Assembly (NCBI GenBank): GCA_944393045.1
Contig: CALXYT010000096.1
Location: 1-47,018, forward strand
DNA length: 47,018 nt
From: an uncultured Succinivibrionaceae bacterium
GTDB lineage: Bacteria > Pseudomonadota > Gammaproteobacteria > Enterobacterales > Succinivibrionaceae
Direction: 5' to 3'
A model generated the notes under the pieces. That model ran no database searches. It was not told where the DNA came from and was given only the letters and a program-made list of their open reading frames with translations. A program made the position numbers and the translations under genes. Numbering within the stretch: position 1 is the first letter of the stretch; each line of letters begins with the position of its first letter. This document shows positions 31,342 through 40,769 of the stretch, one piece after another.

Positions 31342-34055
31342 ACGACAGCACCATCAGGCTTTCTGCCGATACGTCTGCTCTGACTGACTCATTGAGCAAA
31401 ATTGCTGAGGAGATGACGGCCATGAAGGACTCTGTTTCCGCCTCTGCTGCGGCTATGGGAGCAAATCTTGATACCTCAGCGAAACAGGCAGAAGCCACTA
31501 ATGCCGCCATCCACGGACTTGATGAGAGCGTTAAGACCGTAACGGATTCGATTGAGGCTCAGACGAAAACAGTAACCGACCTCGGTGCAAAGCAAAGTAA
31601 GGTCACCAAGGAAATCAGCAAGGCTCTTGAAACGCAAAACTCCCAGCAGAAGGATGCCAACACCACTCTTGCCGAGCAGAAGAAAATCATGCAGGAGCAG
31701 GAAGCTGAAATCAAAAAGGTTACCAAAGCCGTGGACAATCAGACCGGAATTCTGCAGAAAAATGCCTCCGGCTGGAAGATGCTGATGACAGGTTTTGCCA
31801 TCAAATTTGCCTCTGAAGTTGTTGATGGTTTTAAGAGCATAATCTCCACCGGACTCGAAGCCTCCCGGGTTTACGAGGACATGTCGGCAAGACTGACACC
31901 CCTGGTTGGTGATTTGGAAACAGCGCAGAAAACTTTCTGGAGCCTTAACGGTCTTGAGGATGAGACAGCTACCGCTACCGACAAACTAGCTAAAGCTTTT
32001 GTGGATTTAGGCAACAACGGTCTTACCAACTCAAACGAGCAGCTTAAGACCTATGCCACCATCGCCCATGGTACCGGGCGAGACATCAACACCCTGACTG
32101 ATGCGGTTATTGCTTTCTCTCATGGCTCTACCAAGGCACTCAGGCAGTTCGGCATTACTGCCAAGGACAATGGTGACACCATCTCCTTAACCTACAAAGG
32201 CTCTACCACCGAAATTGAAAAGAACAGCAAGGCTCTTGATGAATATCTGACTAAACTTGCCAAAGACAACTTTGACGGCGTACTGGAAGCCAAGCTCAAC
32301 ACTGTATCTGCCGCCACCGGAAGACTTGATAACGCCTGGGGTACTTTCTGCACCAGACTCATGCAGTCAAACGGCGGATTTGGTGAACTCATCATCATGG
32401 GTAATGACTTTCTTGCCAATACCCTGAACGGCATTTCTGAATGGCTGGACGACCCTGCGGTAATTGAATGGTTCCATAATCTTGCCAAAACGGTAAAAGA
32501 GACCTTTGAGGGAATACGCACCGCATGGGAAGGTGTGAAGGACTTTTTCAGCGACACTCTTGAGCTTATCGGTGTTGAGATGAAGGACGGTACCGGTAGT
32601 TGGAAGCTCTTCTTTTCAAACTTTTTTCAGTTTGCTCAGATTGGACTTCTTGAGCTTAGTCAGAAAGTCGGAGAACTGTGGGATAACACCATCGGTTACC
32701 TTAATGCCATTGGAGAAGGTATCGGAACTTCTCTTTCCGGTGGAACCTTCTCGGAAGGTTTTGATTTTGCCCGGGAGCGAACCAAACGAGAGGCAGAGGA
32801 AACTGCAAAAATCTACAAGGCCACCATTGCCGGAATTGAAAAGGACATCACCGAATCTCAGAACCGTATTGCCGCTGAGCGTAAACGCATCGCCGAGAAG
32901 TACCAGAATAAACCTGTAGGTGAAGGTACTCAGTCTGATGAAGGCTTAAAGATTGGCGCAAATAAGGACTCCGGCAAAGGTAAAAACTCCGGTGGCGGAC
33001 TCTCAAAATCTGCCGAGGCCCGTGATACCTGGACTCCTTATTACGAGCAGATTCTTGAGCTTGACATGAAGTCAAAGAGCGACCTTGAAAGGCTCGAGCG
33101 TGAACACATCAAAAAGCTTCAGGAGCTTAATGCTGTTATTGCCGAGAATGCTCAAATCTCTGAAATCGAGAAGAACAATGCTCTCCTCATCATCGAGCAG
33201 GACTATCAGACTCAGAGGGCGGAAATCGAGAAAGAAGCACAGGACTTTCTGCGTTCACTTAATCCCGAAGAGGAAGAAATCCTGCGTATACAGGAAAGTT
33301 ACGGCAGAAAGCTTGAACTCCTGGAGCAGTTCCACAACGACCAGCTTATTTCCGAGGAAGCTTATCTCCAAAGCCGTACTCAGCTCATGGATAAATACAC
33401 CTCTGACAGCACCACGGCAAAGCAGCGCAAACAGGCTGATGAGCTTAAGAAAATGACCGAGCCCTACGAGAAAATGGCTGATGCCACTCTGGACATCTCC
33501 GATGCCTTTGCAAGTCTTACCGACAGCATGGATGAATCCTCCGGTGCCTATCGTGCGCTGTTTGCGGTTCAGAAAAGTTTCGCAGTTGCCAGTGCCACCA
33601 TGGACGCAGTGAAGGCTTGGATTGCTGCTTTGAATGATCCGACAGCTGTTACCTGGCCACAGAAGCTTGCCAATTATGCCTCTGCCATGGCAACCACCAC
33701 ATCGGCTATTTCCCAGCTTACCTCTGTATCTATGCACGATAAAGGCGGACAGCTCAAAGCCGGTGAATGGGGTATTGTGGGTGAATACGGACCGGAGCTC
33801 GTGCAGGGACCGATGTCCATCACCTCACGCAAGGAAACAGCGGAACTTGCCCGCTCTGCCGTTAATGGCTCCTCCGGTTATGGCGGCGGTGTCATTGTGA
33901 ACCTTTACGAGAGTACCGAGAAAGCAGGAACCGTGGAGTCCCGTGATGATGACGAAACTCGAATCGTAGACATCTTTGTTTCCGACATCCGTCATGGCGG
34001 CTCCATGAGCATGGCGATTCAGAATACCTTCAACCTCAACCGTATGGGGAGTTAA
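31338..34055 (+). CDS. Tail length tape measure protein
   Basis: 905 residues. The first 150 or so are a long Ala/Thr/Gln-rich coiled coil. Around residues 150-180 there is a hydrophobic stretch (MLMTGFAIKFASEVVDGFKS). Further coiled coils (about 490-520 and 575-710) and a Gly/Ser-rich linker follow. The end has the typical GGQLKAGEWGIVGEYGPELV. It sets tail length and is ejected with DNA. At roughly 1.5 angstrom per residue it predicts a tail of about 130-140 nm, a rough family rule only. Confidence 0.88.
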   Translation: MNDSTIRLSADTSALTDSLSKIAEEMTAMKDSVSASAAAMGANLDTSAKQAEATNAAIHGLDESVKTVTDSIEAQTKTVTDLGAKQSKVTKEISKALETQNSQQKDANTTLAEQKKIMQEQEAEIKKVTKAVDNQTGILQKNASGWKMLMTGFAIKFASEVVDGFKSIISTGLEASRVYEDMSARLTPLVGDLETAQKTFWSLNGLEDETATATDKLAKAFVDLGNNGLTNSNEQLKTYATIAHGTGRDINTLTDAVIAFSHGSTKALRQFGITAKDNGDTISLTYKGSTTEIEKNSKALDEYLTKLAKDNFDGVLEAKLNTVSAATGRLDNAWGTFCTRLMQSNGGFGELIIMGNDFLANTLNGISEWLDDPAVIEWFHNLAKTVKETFEGIRTAWEGVKDFFSDTLELIGVEMKDGTGSWKLFFSNFFQFAQIGLLELSQKVGELWDNTIGYLNAIGEGIGTSLSGGTFSEGFDFARERTKREAEETAKIYKATIAGIEKDITESQNRIAAERKRIAEKYQNKPVGEGTQSDEGLKIGANKDSGKGKNSGGGLSKSAEARDTWTPYYEQILELDMKSKSDLERLEREHIKKLQELNAVIAENAQISEIEKNNALLIIEQDYQTQRAEIEKEAQDFLRSLNPEEEEILRIQESYGRKLELLEQFHNDQLISEEAYLQSRTQLMDKYTSDSTTAKQRKQADELKKMTEPYEKMADATLDISDAFASLTDSMDESSGAYRALFAVQKSFAVASATMDAVKAWIAALNDPTAVTWPQKLANYASAMATTTSAISQLTSVSMHDKGGQLKAGEWGIVGEYGPELVQGPMSITSRKETAELARSAVNGSSGYGGGVIVNLYESTEKAGTVESRDDDETRIVDIFVSDIRHGGSMSMAIQNTFNLNRMGS

Positions 34056-34058
34056 TTC

Positions 34059-34733
34059 ATGAACTATTATCCTTCCTCTCTGCCGCCTCCACAGCAGAGA
34101 GGCTACAGCTACAAAATAAAACCCAACATCATCAGAACCCAGATGGCGGATGGTCATGTAAGGCAGAGACTGGTTAATACCGGAACACCTCATGAGCTTT
34201 CGGTTACCTTCATGTTTACCCAGAGTCAATATCAGGAGTTCATGGCATGGTACCGTAACGACATCAGCTACGGTCAGGACTGGTTCTACATGCAGCTTCT
34301 TAACGAGTACGGTGGTACAGAATCGCTCTGTCGCATACAGAAGGGTGAACTTTCCACCTCGCTTAACTGCGTAAACAGCGATGGTCCGTTATGGTCGGTA
34401 CAGTGCCGCCTTGATGTAGAACCCGGTATCGGCGGTGATGAGGTATGGATTGATCCTGAAGGTTGGGATGAACTATATGCCTATATCTGGGTGGCTTATT
34501 ACACCGATTACGAGTGGCCGGGGATCAAGCTCAAAAAGAACAAACTCGGCTATTACGTTTTTAAGCTGAATCTTCTCAAAGGCTATCCGTATGACGGGTA
34601 TGTAGAATTTAACGACAACAACGGCAATACCACCTGGAGTTTTTATTCCTACGAAATCGATGACTGGGCTGGCCGCATTATCAAGGTTAAGCCTGATTCT
34701 AGTGAGGTGGAATACCTATCATGGTTCAGTTAA
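34059..34733 (+). CDS. Minor tail protein, distal-tail-like
   Basis: 224 residues. The Pro-rich start (NYYPSSLPPPQQRGYSYK) and strand-rich body with WYRNDISYGQDWFYMQL resemble minor tail or distal tail proteins that follow the tape measure. The second half is very rich in Tyr, Trp and Asp (YAYIWVAYYTDYEWPG), perhaps a separate small domain. It starts 3 bases after the tape measure and 9 bases before the next gene. The exact tail role is inferred from order. Confidence 0.6.
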   Translation: MNYYPSSLPPPQQRGYSYKIKPNIIRTQMADGHVRQRLVNTGTPHELSVTFMFTQSQYQEFMAWYRNDISYGQDWFYMQLLNEYGGTESLCRIQKGELSTSLNCVNSDGPLWSVQCRLDVEPGIGGDEVWIDPEGWDELYAYIWVAYYTDYEWPGIKLKKNKLGYYVFKLNLLKGYPYDGYVEFNDNNGNTTWSFYSYEIDDWAGRIIKVKPDSSEVEYLSWFS

Positions 34734-34742
34734 GGAGACATT

Positions 34743-35207
34743 ATGCTTTATTCACTTGAAGAAATTTACGCCAGCGGTGGCAGACTGGCGATTGTTACGC
34801 TCACCATTGAGAATGAAACTATAGGCACCTTGCGTTATGTGCTGGGGTACGAAGACATGCAGCTCTGGGGAGATGAATACAAGAAGTCTGCCTTTACGGT
34901 TTCCATGCCGGAACGCTCCGACAGTGGCTTTTCAGATCTGTCCTTCGGCGTTGACGGAGTAAGCGGTGAAGCCTACGAATACATGAAACGTGTTATTGAA
35001 GCTCAGACACCTACCTTCATCACTGTTGCCCAGTGGCATTACGAATATCACGACAAACTCTCTGAACTGACGCTCACCATCACCGGAGGTCGCATCACCA
35101 GGGAATCGGCAACCTTCACCGCATCCTTCTGCGACATGCTGAATCTTGAGTTTCCACGTCTGCGCTATACCGCCGCTAACGCACCGGGACTTAAGTATGT
35201 GGCTTAA
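34743..35207 (+). CDS. DUF1833-like minor tail protein
   Basis: 154 residues. The layout (FTVSMPERSDSGFSDLSFGVDGV, then RVIEAQTPTFITVAQWHY and TFTASFCDMLNLEFPRLRY) fits small tail proteins such as DUF1833 found just before an NlpC/P60 gene, roughly in the place of lambda gpL. The C-terminal Cys (SFCDML) could be a metal ligand. It overlaps the next start by 11 bases. Confidence 0.6.
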   Translation: MLYSLEEIYASGGRLAIVTLTIENETIGTLRYVLGYEDMQLWGDEYKKSAFTVSMPERSDSGFSDLSFGVDGVSGEAYEYMKRVIEAQTPTFITVAQWHYEYHDKLSELTLTITGGRITRESATFTASFCDMLNLEFPRLRYTAANAPGLKYVA

Positions 35208-35586
35208 CCATTATCTTCTCATCAGACACACACCAAATGGCAGAAAATACCCGTTCCTTGACTGCTGGGGACTTGTTATCGAGTTCTATCGCCGGGAGCT
35301 TGGCATAGAGCTTGATGACTATACGGATTTCAGCATTAAAGACGGGTACGAAAAGGAAAGATCCTGCTTTTATGAAATCGAACCGCCCCTCTACGAATTT
35401 GGTGACGTGATTGCGTTCTTCAGGCATGGTCTAATCTTCCATGTGGCGGTGTATCTCGGTAAAGGTGAAATGCTGCATACCGGACTTAACCGTCATTGCC
35501 GGGTGGAAAAGATCAGATCCATGCAGTTCGTTGAAACAAAGATCTACAGACATACCAGTCTTCCAAAGAGGAAAAATGAAACTTGA
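35197..35586 (+). CDS. NlpC/P60-type tail peptidase (lambda gpK-like)
   Basis: 129 residues from ATG 35197 inside the previous gene; a longer frame from 35146 lacks support. The NlpC/P60 fold shows the catalytic Cys in FLDCWGLVIEFYRRELG (about residue 21) and His in GLIFHVAVYLGKGEMLHTG. Such proteins sit in the tail tip and cut peptidoglycan cross-links to let DNA through. The order (minor tail, NlpC, tail tip) matches lambda-like phages. It overlaps the tail tip gene by 11 bases. Confidence 0.78.
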   Translation: MWLNHYLLIRHTPNGRKYPFLDCWGLVIEFYRRELGIELDDYTDFSIKDGYEKERSCFYEIEPPLYEFGDVIAFFRHGLIFHVAVYLGKGEMLHTGLNRHCRVEKIRSMQFVETKIYRHTSLPKRKNET

Positions 35587-38500
35587 AATTGTAACCCGAG
35601 AGGACTTAAACAAAGTTCTCGAACAGCTTGAACTGCCGGAATACAGCGGCAGTCTCACCGCTTTGCTTAAGAGCCAGATTGCCTCCTACAATCCCGAGCT
35701 GAAACCCTATCTGTCTCTGTACCTTAATGGCATAAAGGTAGAACAGACTGAATGGTCTTCACTCTTCATTCAGAAAAGTGATCACCTTAAGTTCGTAATC
35801 GAACCGGGAGTAACTGGTACTGCCATTGCTGCCATTATCTCCGTGGTGATTGGTGTAGCGAGTGCTGTCTATGCCATGGTGAGTATGCATAAGCTCGGCA
35901 AGAATAAGCAGAAAAACACCAAACAGGGAAACTCCATCTATGACGTGAATGTCCAGGGCAACAAGGTAAAACTGATGGAAATCATCCCGGAGAATTTCGG
36001 CTTCTTCAAGAGGTTCCCGGATTACCTTGCTGATCGCCATGTGTTTTATCGCAACAATACTCTCTTTTGCGACATGATTTTATGTCAGGGCATCGGGCAT
36101 TATGATTACAAGGCAGATCACTCAGACATCTACATCGGTGAAACTCCGATAAGTGAACTCAAGGGCTGCTCTGCCTATGTGATTGAACCGGGAGTAAAAA
36201 TTACCGCTGAAAATTCACCGGAGGACAAATCCTGGTACTGCTGGTACTCATCAACCGAAGTTACTCAAAGCGGTCATACCTTAAAAAGCGGTCAGGGTAA
36301 AATCGATACCTCCTCCATGAACGGTGTGAATCTTGAGTTTAAGGGTAACACCTTCAGCGGTTGCAATTACAGAATTTACAACATCGGCTATGGTGGTTGC
36401 TCCGGTGGCGGTACTGAGACAGTACGCATCAAGCAGAACCTTGATTTGAAATGGGCAAACGGCACCATCTTCGAGTTAAGCGGTGCAGGAAATACACGTC
36501 TTGTCAGCACTGAAATTGTATCTGCAGAAACTGATGCTGCCCTTGGTATTACCACGCTTACGCTGAAATGCGCTAATGGATTTAAGCCTGATGAGTTTTT
36601 CCGGGCAAGAGCTACAGAAATTCAGACCATCATTGATGAGGAAACCGGTGAAGAAACTGAGACTGAGGTGATTACCCGTAACGGTGATTATCTGAAGGTT
36701 ACTCTTTCTGCAGTAACCTCCATTACCTACGATACCATTCCGTCAGGCTGCAGCGGCGGTAAAACCGTAACCGAAGATGAAGCGAATACCACCGAGGCTC
36801 TCTGTGAAATACTCGAAGTGATAAGGTCCGGTGAGAATGTTACGCTAAAGTTCGACAGTTGTGATTTAACAGTTCCTGCCTTTCCGGATACAGTTGAACC
36901 GTCTCAGCCGTACACAAAAATAACCGCTACGGCAAATCACCTGGCTGGCTCTGTGTTTCAGCCGATGCCTGCGGATTATCCGTATGAGGATAACGGCCTT
37001 TATGAAATTCTTAACTACACCAACGGCATCTACACGGTAAAACGTCTTAATGACAGCTATGGTGATGTTTCAGACTGGCGTGGCTTTTATTCCACCGGAG
37101 TCAATCAGGAGCATGTGCTTTTTACTCTGGTGAGTGGTCAGGCAAGTGATGGTGGTTATGTGGGACCTTATCGGGCATGTCCGTATGGTGCTGAATCAAA
37201 AATCTTTGAGCTGGATTTTTCCATGCCGGGAGGTCTTGGCAAGCTTAACGATGACGGTGAATTCGATAAGCTTTCCATCAGCATTCAGATTGAGTACCGC
37301 AGAGCAGGTTCCAATGAGCCATATACCGTAATTGAGAAAACCTGGACCAACAATACAAATGACCAGCTTGCTGAAACCATCAGAATTGAACTCGAGACTG
37401 CCGGAAATTATGAGTTCAGAGTTCTTAGAACCTCGCAGGAGGACGGTTCTACCCGTGCTCTTAAGGAGATTAAATGGGTAGGACTTAAAAGTGTCATCAG
37501 CACCATTGACCGTTATGACAATATGACGGTGCTCATCTGCAGGTTCAAGGGTAATGAAACCTTATCCGAGCTTTCAGAAAATCAGCTTGCCACTTACTGG
37601 ACAAGAAAACTTCCAGCTCTCGGGTATTCAGATAGTCTTCCACTGGTGGCAACAAGGGATATCGCACCGGTGGTTCAGTACATTGTACGAAACTCTAAAT
37701 ACCGCAACATCCTTGATGTCGATACGCTCATGGACTTTGATGAGCTCTGGCGTTCTCAGGGACTTGAATGTAACGGCTCCATCGACAGTGACAACACTCT
37801 TCTGGAATCACTCAGAGATGTGCTTAACTGCGGCTTTGCAGTTCCGGTGGTAAGGGACAATACCTTATCGGTTAAGAGGCTTTATGCGGGAGCAACTCCA
37901 ACGCAGATTTTTACCAAAAGCAATATGACCTCAAGTCCGGTAATCACCTATTCGCTGCCGAAGGAGGATGATGTTGATGAGGTGGTGGTAAATTTCACTT
38001 CGCCTAAAACCTACAAGACCGAAACCGTGTACTGTCACATCGACGAGTATGGAAATAAACACATCACCTCCTATCCTGAATCCGATAATCAGGAGCAGCT
38101 TGAAGCCTGGGGTGTAACAGACTATGACCATGCGGTAGCTCTCGGCATGAGGAGACTTAGATATCTCAGAAATACACGAGTTACCTATGAAATCAAAACC
38201 GAACTTAACGGTCTCAACTGTCAGTTCAACGATTTGGTGGGACTTATGCTCGATGAGAATCTTTCCAACATCACCGGCAAGATAACCGCAATTAACGGTC
38301 AGACCGTTACCACGGATATCGAGCTTCCGGAGGATATCTGGGAAGGTATCGTATATATCTCAAGAAAGGACGGTTCCTACGGTGAATATACCTTTTACCG
38401 TAATGACAGCCATACGCTTTATCTTGATACTTACCAGGATATTGATTGGGACAGTGAATTCGGCAAGTCTCTCGAATATCCGCTTTTTGCCATCGGTGAA

Positions 38501-38617
38501 CTGCAGCTCTGCTGGGTTACTGCCGTTAAGCCGGAAAGCGGCAACCGCTGTTCACTTAAGCTCATCAATTACTCAGAGGACATTTTCAAAGACGACATTA
38601 AGGAGAAAAAACAATGA
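35576..38617 (+). CDS. Tail tip / host specificity protein (gpJ-like)
   Basis: 1013 residues from ATG 35576; an earlier in-frame ATG lies deep inside the previous gene. Residues about 75-105 hold a Gly/Ala/Ile-rich hydrophobic stretch (GTAIAAIISVVIGVASAVYA), as in gpI/gpJ-type proteins. Next comes MEIIPENFGFFKRFPDYL and a long strand-rich central part. The C-terminal third has the fibronectin-like and tail-hub features of gpJ (VRNSKYRNILDVDTLMDFDEL, KSNMTSSPVITYSLPKEDDV). It should bind the receptor, since no separate tail fibre gene follows. Its stop overlaps the glycosyltransferase start. Confidence 0.78.
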   Translation: MKLEIVTREDLNKVLEQLELPEYSGSLTALLKSQIASYNPELKPYLSLYLNGIKVEQTEWSSLFIQKSDHLKFVIEPGVTGTAIAAIISVVIGVASAVYAMVSMHKLGKNKQKNTKQGNSIYDVNVQGNKVKLMEIIPENFGFFKRFPDYLADRHVFYRNNTLFCDMILCQGIGHYDYKADHSDIYIGETPISELKGCSAYVIEPGVKITAENSPEDKSWYCWYSSTEVTQSGHTLKSGQGKIDTSSMNGVNLEFKGNTFSGCNYRIYNIGYGGCSGGGTETVRIKQNLDLKWANGTIFELSGAGNTRLVSTEIVSAETDAALGITTLTLKCANGFKPDEFFRARATEIQTIIDEETGEETETEVITRNGDYLKVTLSAVTSITYDTIPSGCSGGKTVTEDEANTTEALCEILEVIRSGENVTLKFDSCDLTVPAFPDTVEPSQPYTKITATANHLAGSVFQPMPADYPYEDNGLYEILNYTNGIYTVKRLNDSYGDVSDWRGFYSTGVNQEHVLFTLVSGQASDGGYVGPYRACPYGAESKIFELDFSMPGGLGKLNDDGEFDKLSISIQIEYRRAGSNEPYTVIEKTWTNNTNDQLAETIRIELETAGNYEFRVLRTSQEDGSTRALKEIKWVGLKSVISTIDRYDNMTVLICRFKGNETLSELSENQLATYWTRKLPALGYSDSLPLVATRDIAPVVQYIVRNSKYRNILDVDTLMDFDELWRSQGLECNGSIDSDNTLLESLRDVLNCGFAVPVVRDNTLSVKRLYAGATPTQIFTKSNMTSSPVITYSLPKEDDVDEVVVNFTSPKTYKTETVYCHIDEYGNKHITSYPESDNQEQLEAWGVTDYDHAVALGMRRLRYLRNTRVTYEIKTELNGLNCQFNDLVGLMLDENLSNITGKITAINGQTVTTDIELPEDIWEGIVYISRKDGSYGEYTFYRNDSHTLYLDTYQDIDWDSEFGKSLEYPLFAIGELQLCWVTAVKPESGNRCSLKLINYSEDIFKDDIKEKKQ

Positions 38618-39447
38618 AAGCATTTGTAGTTCTTGATGAGGGATATATCAATCAAGCGGTGGTATCCCTCAGCTCTTTTTTCAGATATAACCGCATTGAA
38701 CTCATCATTTATGCCGAAAAAGGCACAGACCTTGAGAGAGTTCTCGCCGTAGTGCCGGAAGAACTGGTGGAGGTTCGCTACGTTACCTTTCCTCAGCATG
38801 AGCTTTTTGCCACTGTGGGAGGTAACAGACTGATGGTTCACCGCAGTGCCGTTCCTGCCATTGCCCAGCGTATCAAATCACTTGAGGAAGTTTCTGCAGA
38901 AACGGACTGTGTCCTGAACTTCGATTTGGACACTCTGTTTTTAGGCTCGGCGGTTCCTCTCCTTGAGGAGATTACGGCAGAGCATAAATCCGGCATCTTC
39001 GGAGTCAGCGAACGTGAAAACCGAGATAAATGGATGAAGCAGATGAAGCTTAAGGAAATCGTGAACACTCCGCTGTATTTCAATACCGGTCTTATGTGCT
39101 ACAAGGCTGACTGTAAAGGCTTGTATGAGAAGTTCATCAAAACGATTGAGGAAAAAGGCAACTTCATGTACTGCCCGGAGCAGGACTTTGTGAATCTTCA
39201 CTTTAAGAAAAAGCATCAGCTTTCAGGTGAGTTCAATGCCATCTGGTTCAATCCGGGGTACAAGGAAATGGCTCCGCTGATGGTGCATTATCTCTCAATG
39301 GAAAAGCCTTGGAATAAATTCATCTATCTTGATTTCCGGGCTTATGCCTACTGGCAGAAATACCTCTCTGCCTGTGAACGGGTGGAAGGTTATCTCGACA
39401 GAGACTTTATCGGACGGGTACGAAGTAACGTAAACAGAGTGAAATGA
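38614..39447 (+). CDS. Glycosyltransferase family 8-like protein in the tail operon
   Basis: 277 residues. GT8 (LgtC/glycogenin-like) features occur in the right order: the DxD metal motif in NFDLDTLFLG (Asp 104 and 106), PLYFNTGLMCYK, PEQDFVNLHF, and HYLSMEKPWNK near residue 228. These enzymes move a sugar from a nucleotide donor to an acceptor with retention of configuration. The ATG overlaps the tail tip stop (ATGA), so it is translated with the tail tip. It may glycosylate a virion protein or alter the host surface sugar; both are guesses. AGGAG precedes it. Confidence 0.75.
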   Translation: MKAFVVLDEGYINQAVVSLSSFFRYNRIELIIYAEKGTDLERVLAVVPEELVEVRYVTFPQHELFATVGGNRLMVHRSAVPAIAQRIKSLEEVSAETDCVLNFDLDTLFLGSAVPLLEEITAEHKSGIFGVSERENRDKWMKQMKLKEIVNTPLYFNTGLMCYKADCKGLYEKFIKTIEEKGNFMYCPEQDFVNLHFKKKHQLSGEFNAIWFNPGYKEMAPLMVHYLSMEKPWNKFIYLDFRAYAYWQKYLSACERVEGYLDRDFIGRVRSNVNRVK

Positions 39448-39449
39448 CG

Positions 39450-39473
39450 GGCGGCTTGATGGTCGCCTTTTTT
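39450..39473 (+). terminator. Terminator after the glycosyltransferase gene
   Basis: GGCGGC (39450-39455) pairs with GGTCGCC (39461-39467), one wobble pair, with a short loop, then six T. It begins 3 bases after the stop codon. The holin ribosome site follows directly, so it should lower lysis gene expression. Confidence 0.65.
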
Positions 39474-39488
39474 ATTGGGAGAAACAAA

Positions 39489-39914
39489 ATGAGAGAGCTT
39501 TGGAATATGCTCCAGGCAGTATTTACCGGAATTGGCGGATGGCTGGGTTACTTTCTCGGAGGCTGTGACGGACTGCTGTATGCTCTGATTGCCTTTACGG
39601 TTATCGACTACATCAGCGGCGTTATGTGCGGGATTGTCGATAACAACCTATCAAGCTCCATCGGCTTTAAAGGCATCTGCAGAAAGGTGATCGTGTTCAT
39701 GCTGGTTGGTGTTGCCACCATTCTGGATACGAGGATTTTTCAGACCGGGAGTGTACTCAGAACTGCGGTGATTTTCTTTTACCTATCTAATGAAGGCATC
39801 AGTCTTCTTGAGAATGCATCACACCTCGGTCTGCCGATACCGGCTGTAGTCAAAAAGGCATTAAACCAGTTACATGATAAATCAGAAAATAAGGAGAACG
39901 AAAATGGCAAATAG
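39489..39914 (+). CDS. Phage holin (phage_holin_4 / TcdE-like)
   Basis: 141 residues from ATG 39489 with GGGAG in front. Three or so hydrophobic segments are visible: GIGGWLGYFLGGCDGLLYALIAF plus VIDYISGVMCGI, then VIVFMLVGVATILDT and SVLRTAVIFFYLSNEGIS. The motif IDYISGV is typical of this holin family, as is the charged tail. It forms pores in the inner membrane at lysis time and releases the amidase. It overlaps the amidase start by 11 bases. Confidence 0.82.
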   Translation: MRELWNMLQAVFTGIGGWLGYFLGGCDGLLYALIAFTVIDYISGVMCGIVDNNLSSSIGFKGICRKVIVFMLVGVATILDTRIFQTGSVLRTAVIFFYLSNEGISLLENASHLGLPIPAVVKKALNQLHDKSENKENENGK

Positions 39915-40443
39915 TCCATTAGTGAGTTACACCAAATTGAGTCCGAACCATTCTGGCAAAAGAACCTGTCCCATCAGCAGAATTACCCCTCATGCCGTTG
40001 TCGGTCAGCTTTCAGTGGAAAGAATTTGTGACTGCTTTACCGACAAGTCAAGACAGGCAAGTTGCAACTATTGCATAGGTTCTGAGGGCAGAATCGGCCT
40101 TTGCGTTGATGAACAGAACCGCTCATGGTGCTCATCGTGCCGGGATAATGACCAGCGTGCCGTCACCATTGAATGTGCCTCTGATCTGACTGAACCATAT
40201 GCTATGAGACCGGAGGTGTATTCCGCGCTAATTGATCTCTGCGCTGACATCTGCAGACGGAACGGCAAACGGAAACTGGTGTGGATTGCAGATCGGGATA
40301 AGGCTTTAATCTATGAGGTTAGACCTGACGAAATGCTCCTGACCGTTCACCGGTGGTTTGCTAGAAAATCATGTCCGGGAAACTGGCTATTTGAAAGAAT
40401 GGGCAGTTTGGCTGACGAGGTTAATGGCAAACTGGGAGTATAA
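39904..40443 (+). CDS. Endolysin: N-acetylmuramoyl-L-alanine amidase (Amidase_2)
   Basis: 179 residues. Zinc ligands are seen in RITPHAVVG, in LLTVHRWFARKSCPGNW (His and Cys), with supporting motifs RQASCNYCIGSEGRIG and RAVTIECASD. It cuts the bond between muramic acid and L-alanine. It has no signal peptide and so depends on the holin. The closest style I recall is that of Firmicutes phage amidases, which is odd beside Gram-negative features elsewhere in the element. It is the last plus-strand gene of the late block. Confidence 0.85.
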   Translation: MANSPLVSYTKLSPNHSGKRTCPISRITPHAVVGQLSVERICDCFTDKSRQASCNYCIGSEGRIGLCVDEQNRSWCSSCRDNDQRAVTIECASDLTEPYAMRPEVYSALIDLCADICRRNGKRKLVWIADRDKALIYEVRPDEMLLTVHRWFARKSCPGNWLFERMGSLADEVNGKLGV

Positions 40444-40481
40444 AAAAATAAAAGAGCCGGCAATATGGGTGAATGCCGGCT
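40442..40481 (-). terminator. Bidirectional terminator between amidase and cargo genes
   Basis: AGCCGGCA (40455-40462) and TGCCGGCT (40474-40481) form a perfect 8-bp stem. On the minus strand it is followed by a T-rich run (complement of 40442-40453), so it ends the cargo operon; on the plus strand the T run is missing. Confidence 0.7.
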
Positions 40482-40494
40482 AAATCATGAACGA

Positions 40495-40743
40495 TTATTC
40501 ACGGATAGATACCATTACATCTTTTCCGTACCTAACGAAAACTATATTGTAGTTCTTACCTTCATACGAAATCCAACACTGAGATATAGGATCACCTGAT
40601 TGTCCCCCATGCTCTTCGCAATATTTTGCGCAGGCTTCGTAATATACATCTTTTAGAATTCCACCGTCCTTACCATTTGAAAGTAAATACACTAATTTTG
40701 AGTCAATAACTGTCTCCCGCCATCCTTTAAAAAATCCGAACAT
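40495..40743 (-). CDS. Small hypothetical cargo protein
   Basis: 82 residues, soluble, no signal peptide. WRETVIDSKLVYLLSNGKDGG and CWISYEGKNYNIVFVRYGKDV suggest a small alpha/beta domain. It is the last gene of the minus-strand cargo block, 26 bases after the lipoprotein gene. I do not recognise it. Confidence 0.5.
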   Translation of the reverse strand: MFGFFKGWRETVIDSKLVYLLSNGKDGGILKDVYYEACAKYCEEHGGQSGDPISQCWISYEGKNYNIVFVRYGKDVMVSIRE

Positions 40744-40769
40744 GATTTAATCCTTAAAATATCTCAGTT

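Noticed and set aside
40446-40481. Plus-strand intrinsic terminator after the amidase
   Set aside because: The stem is good but the plus strand continues with taaatcatg and no T run. The T run exists only for minus-strand transcripts.
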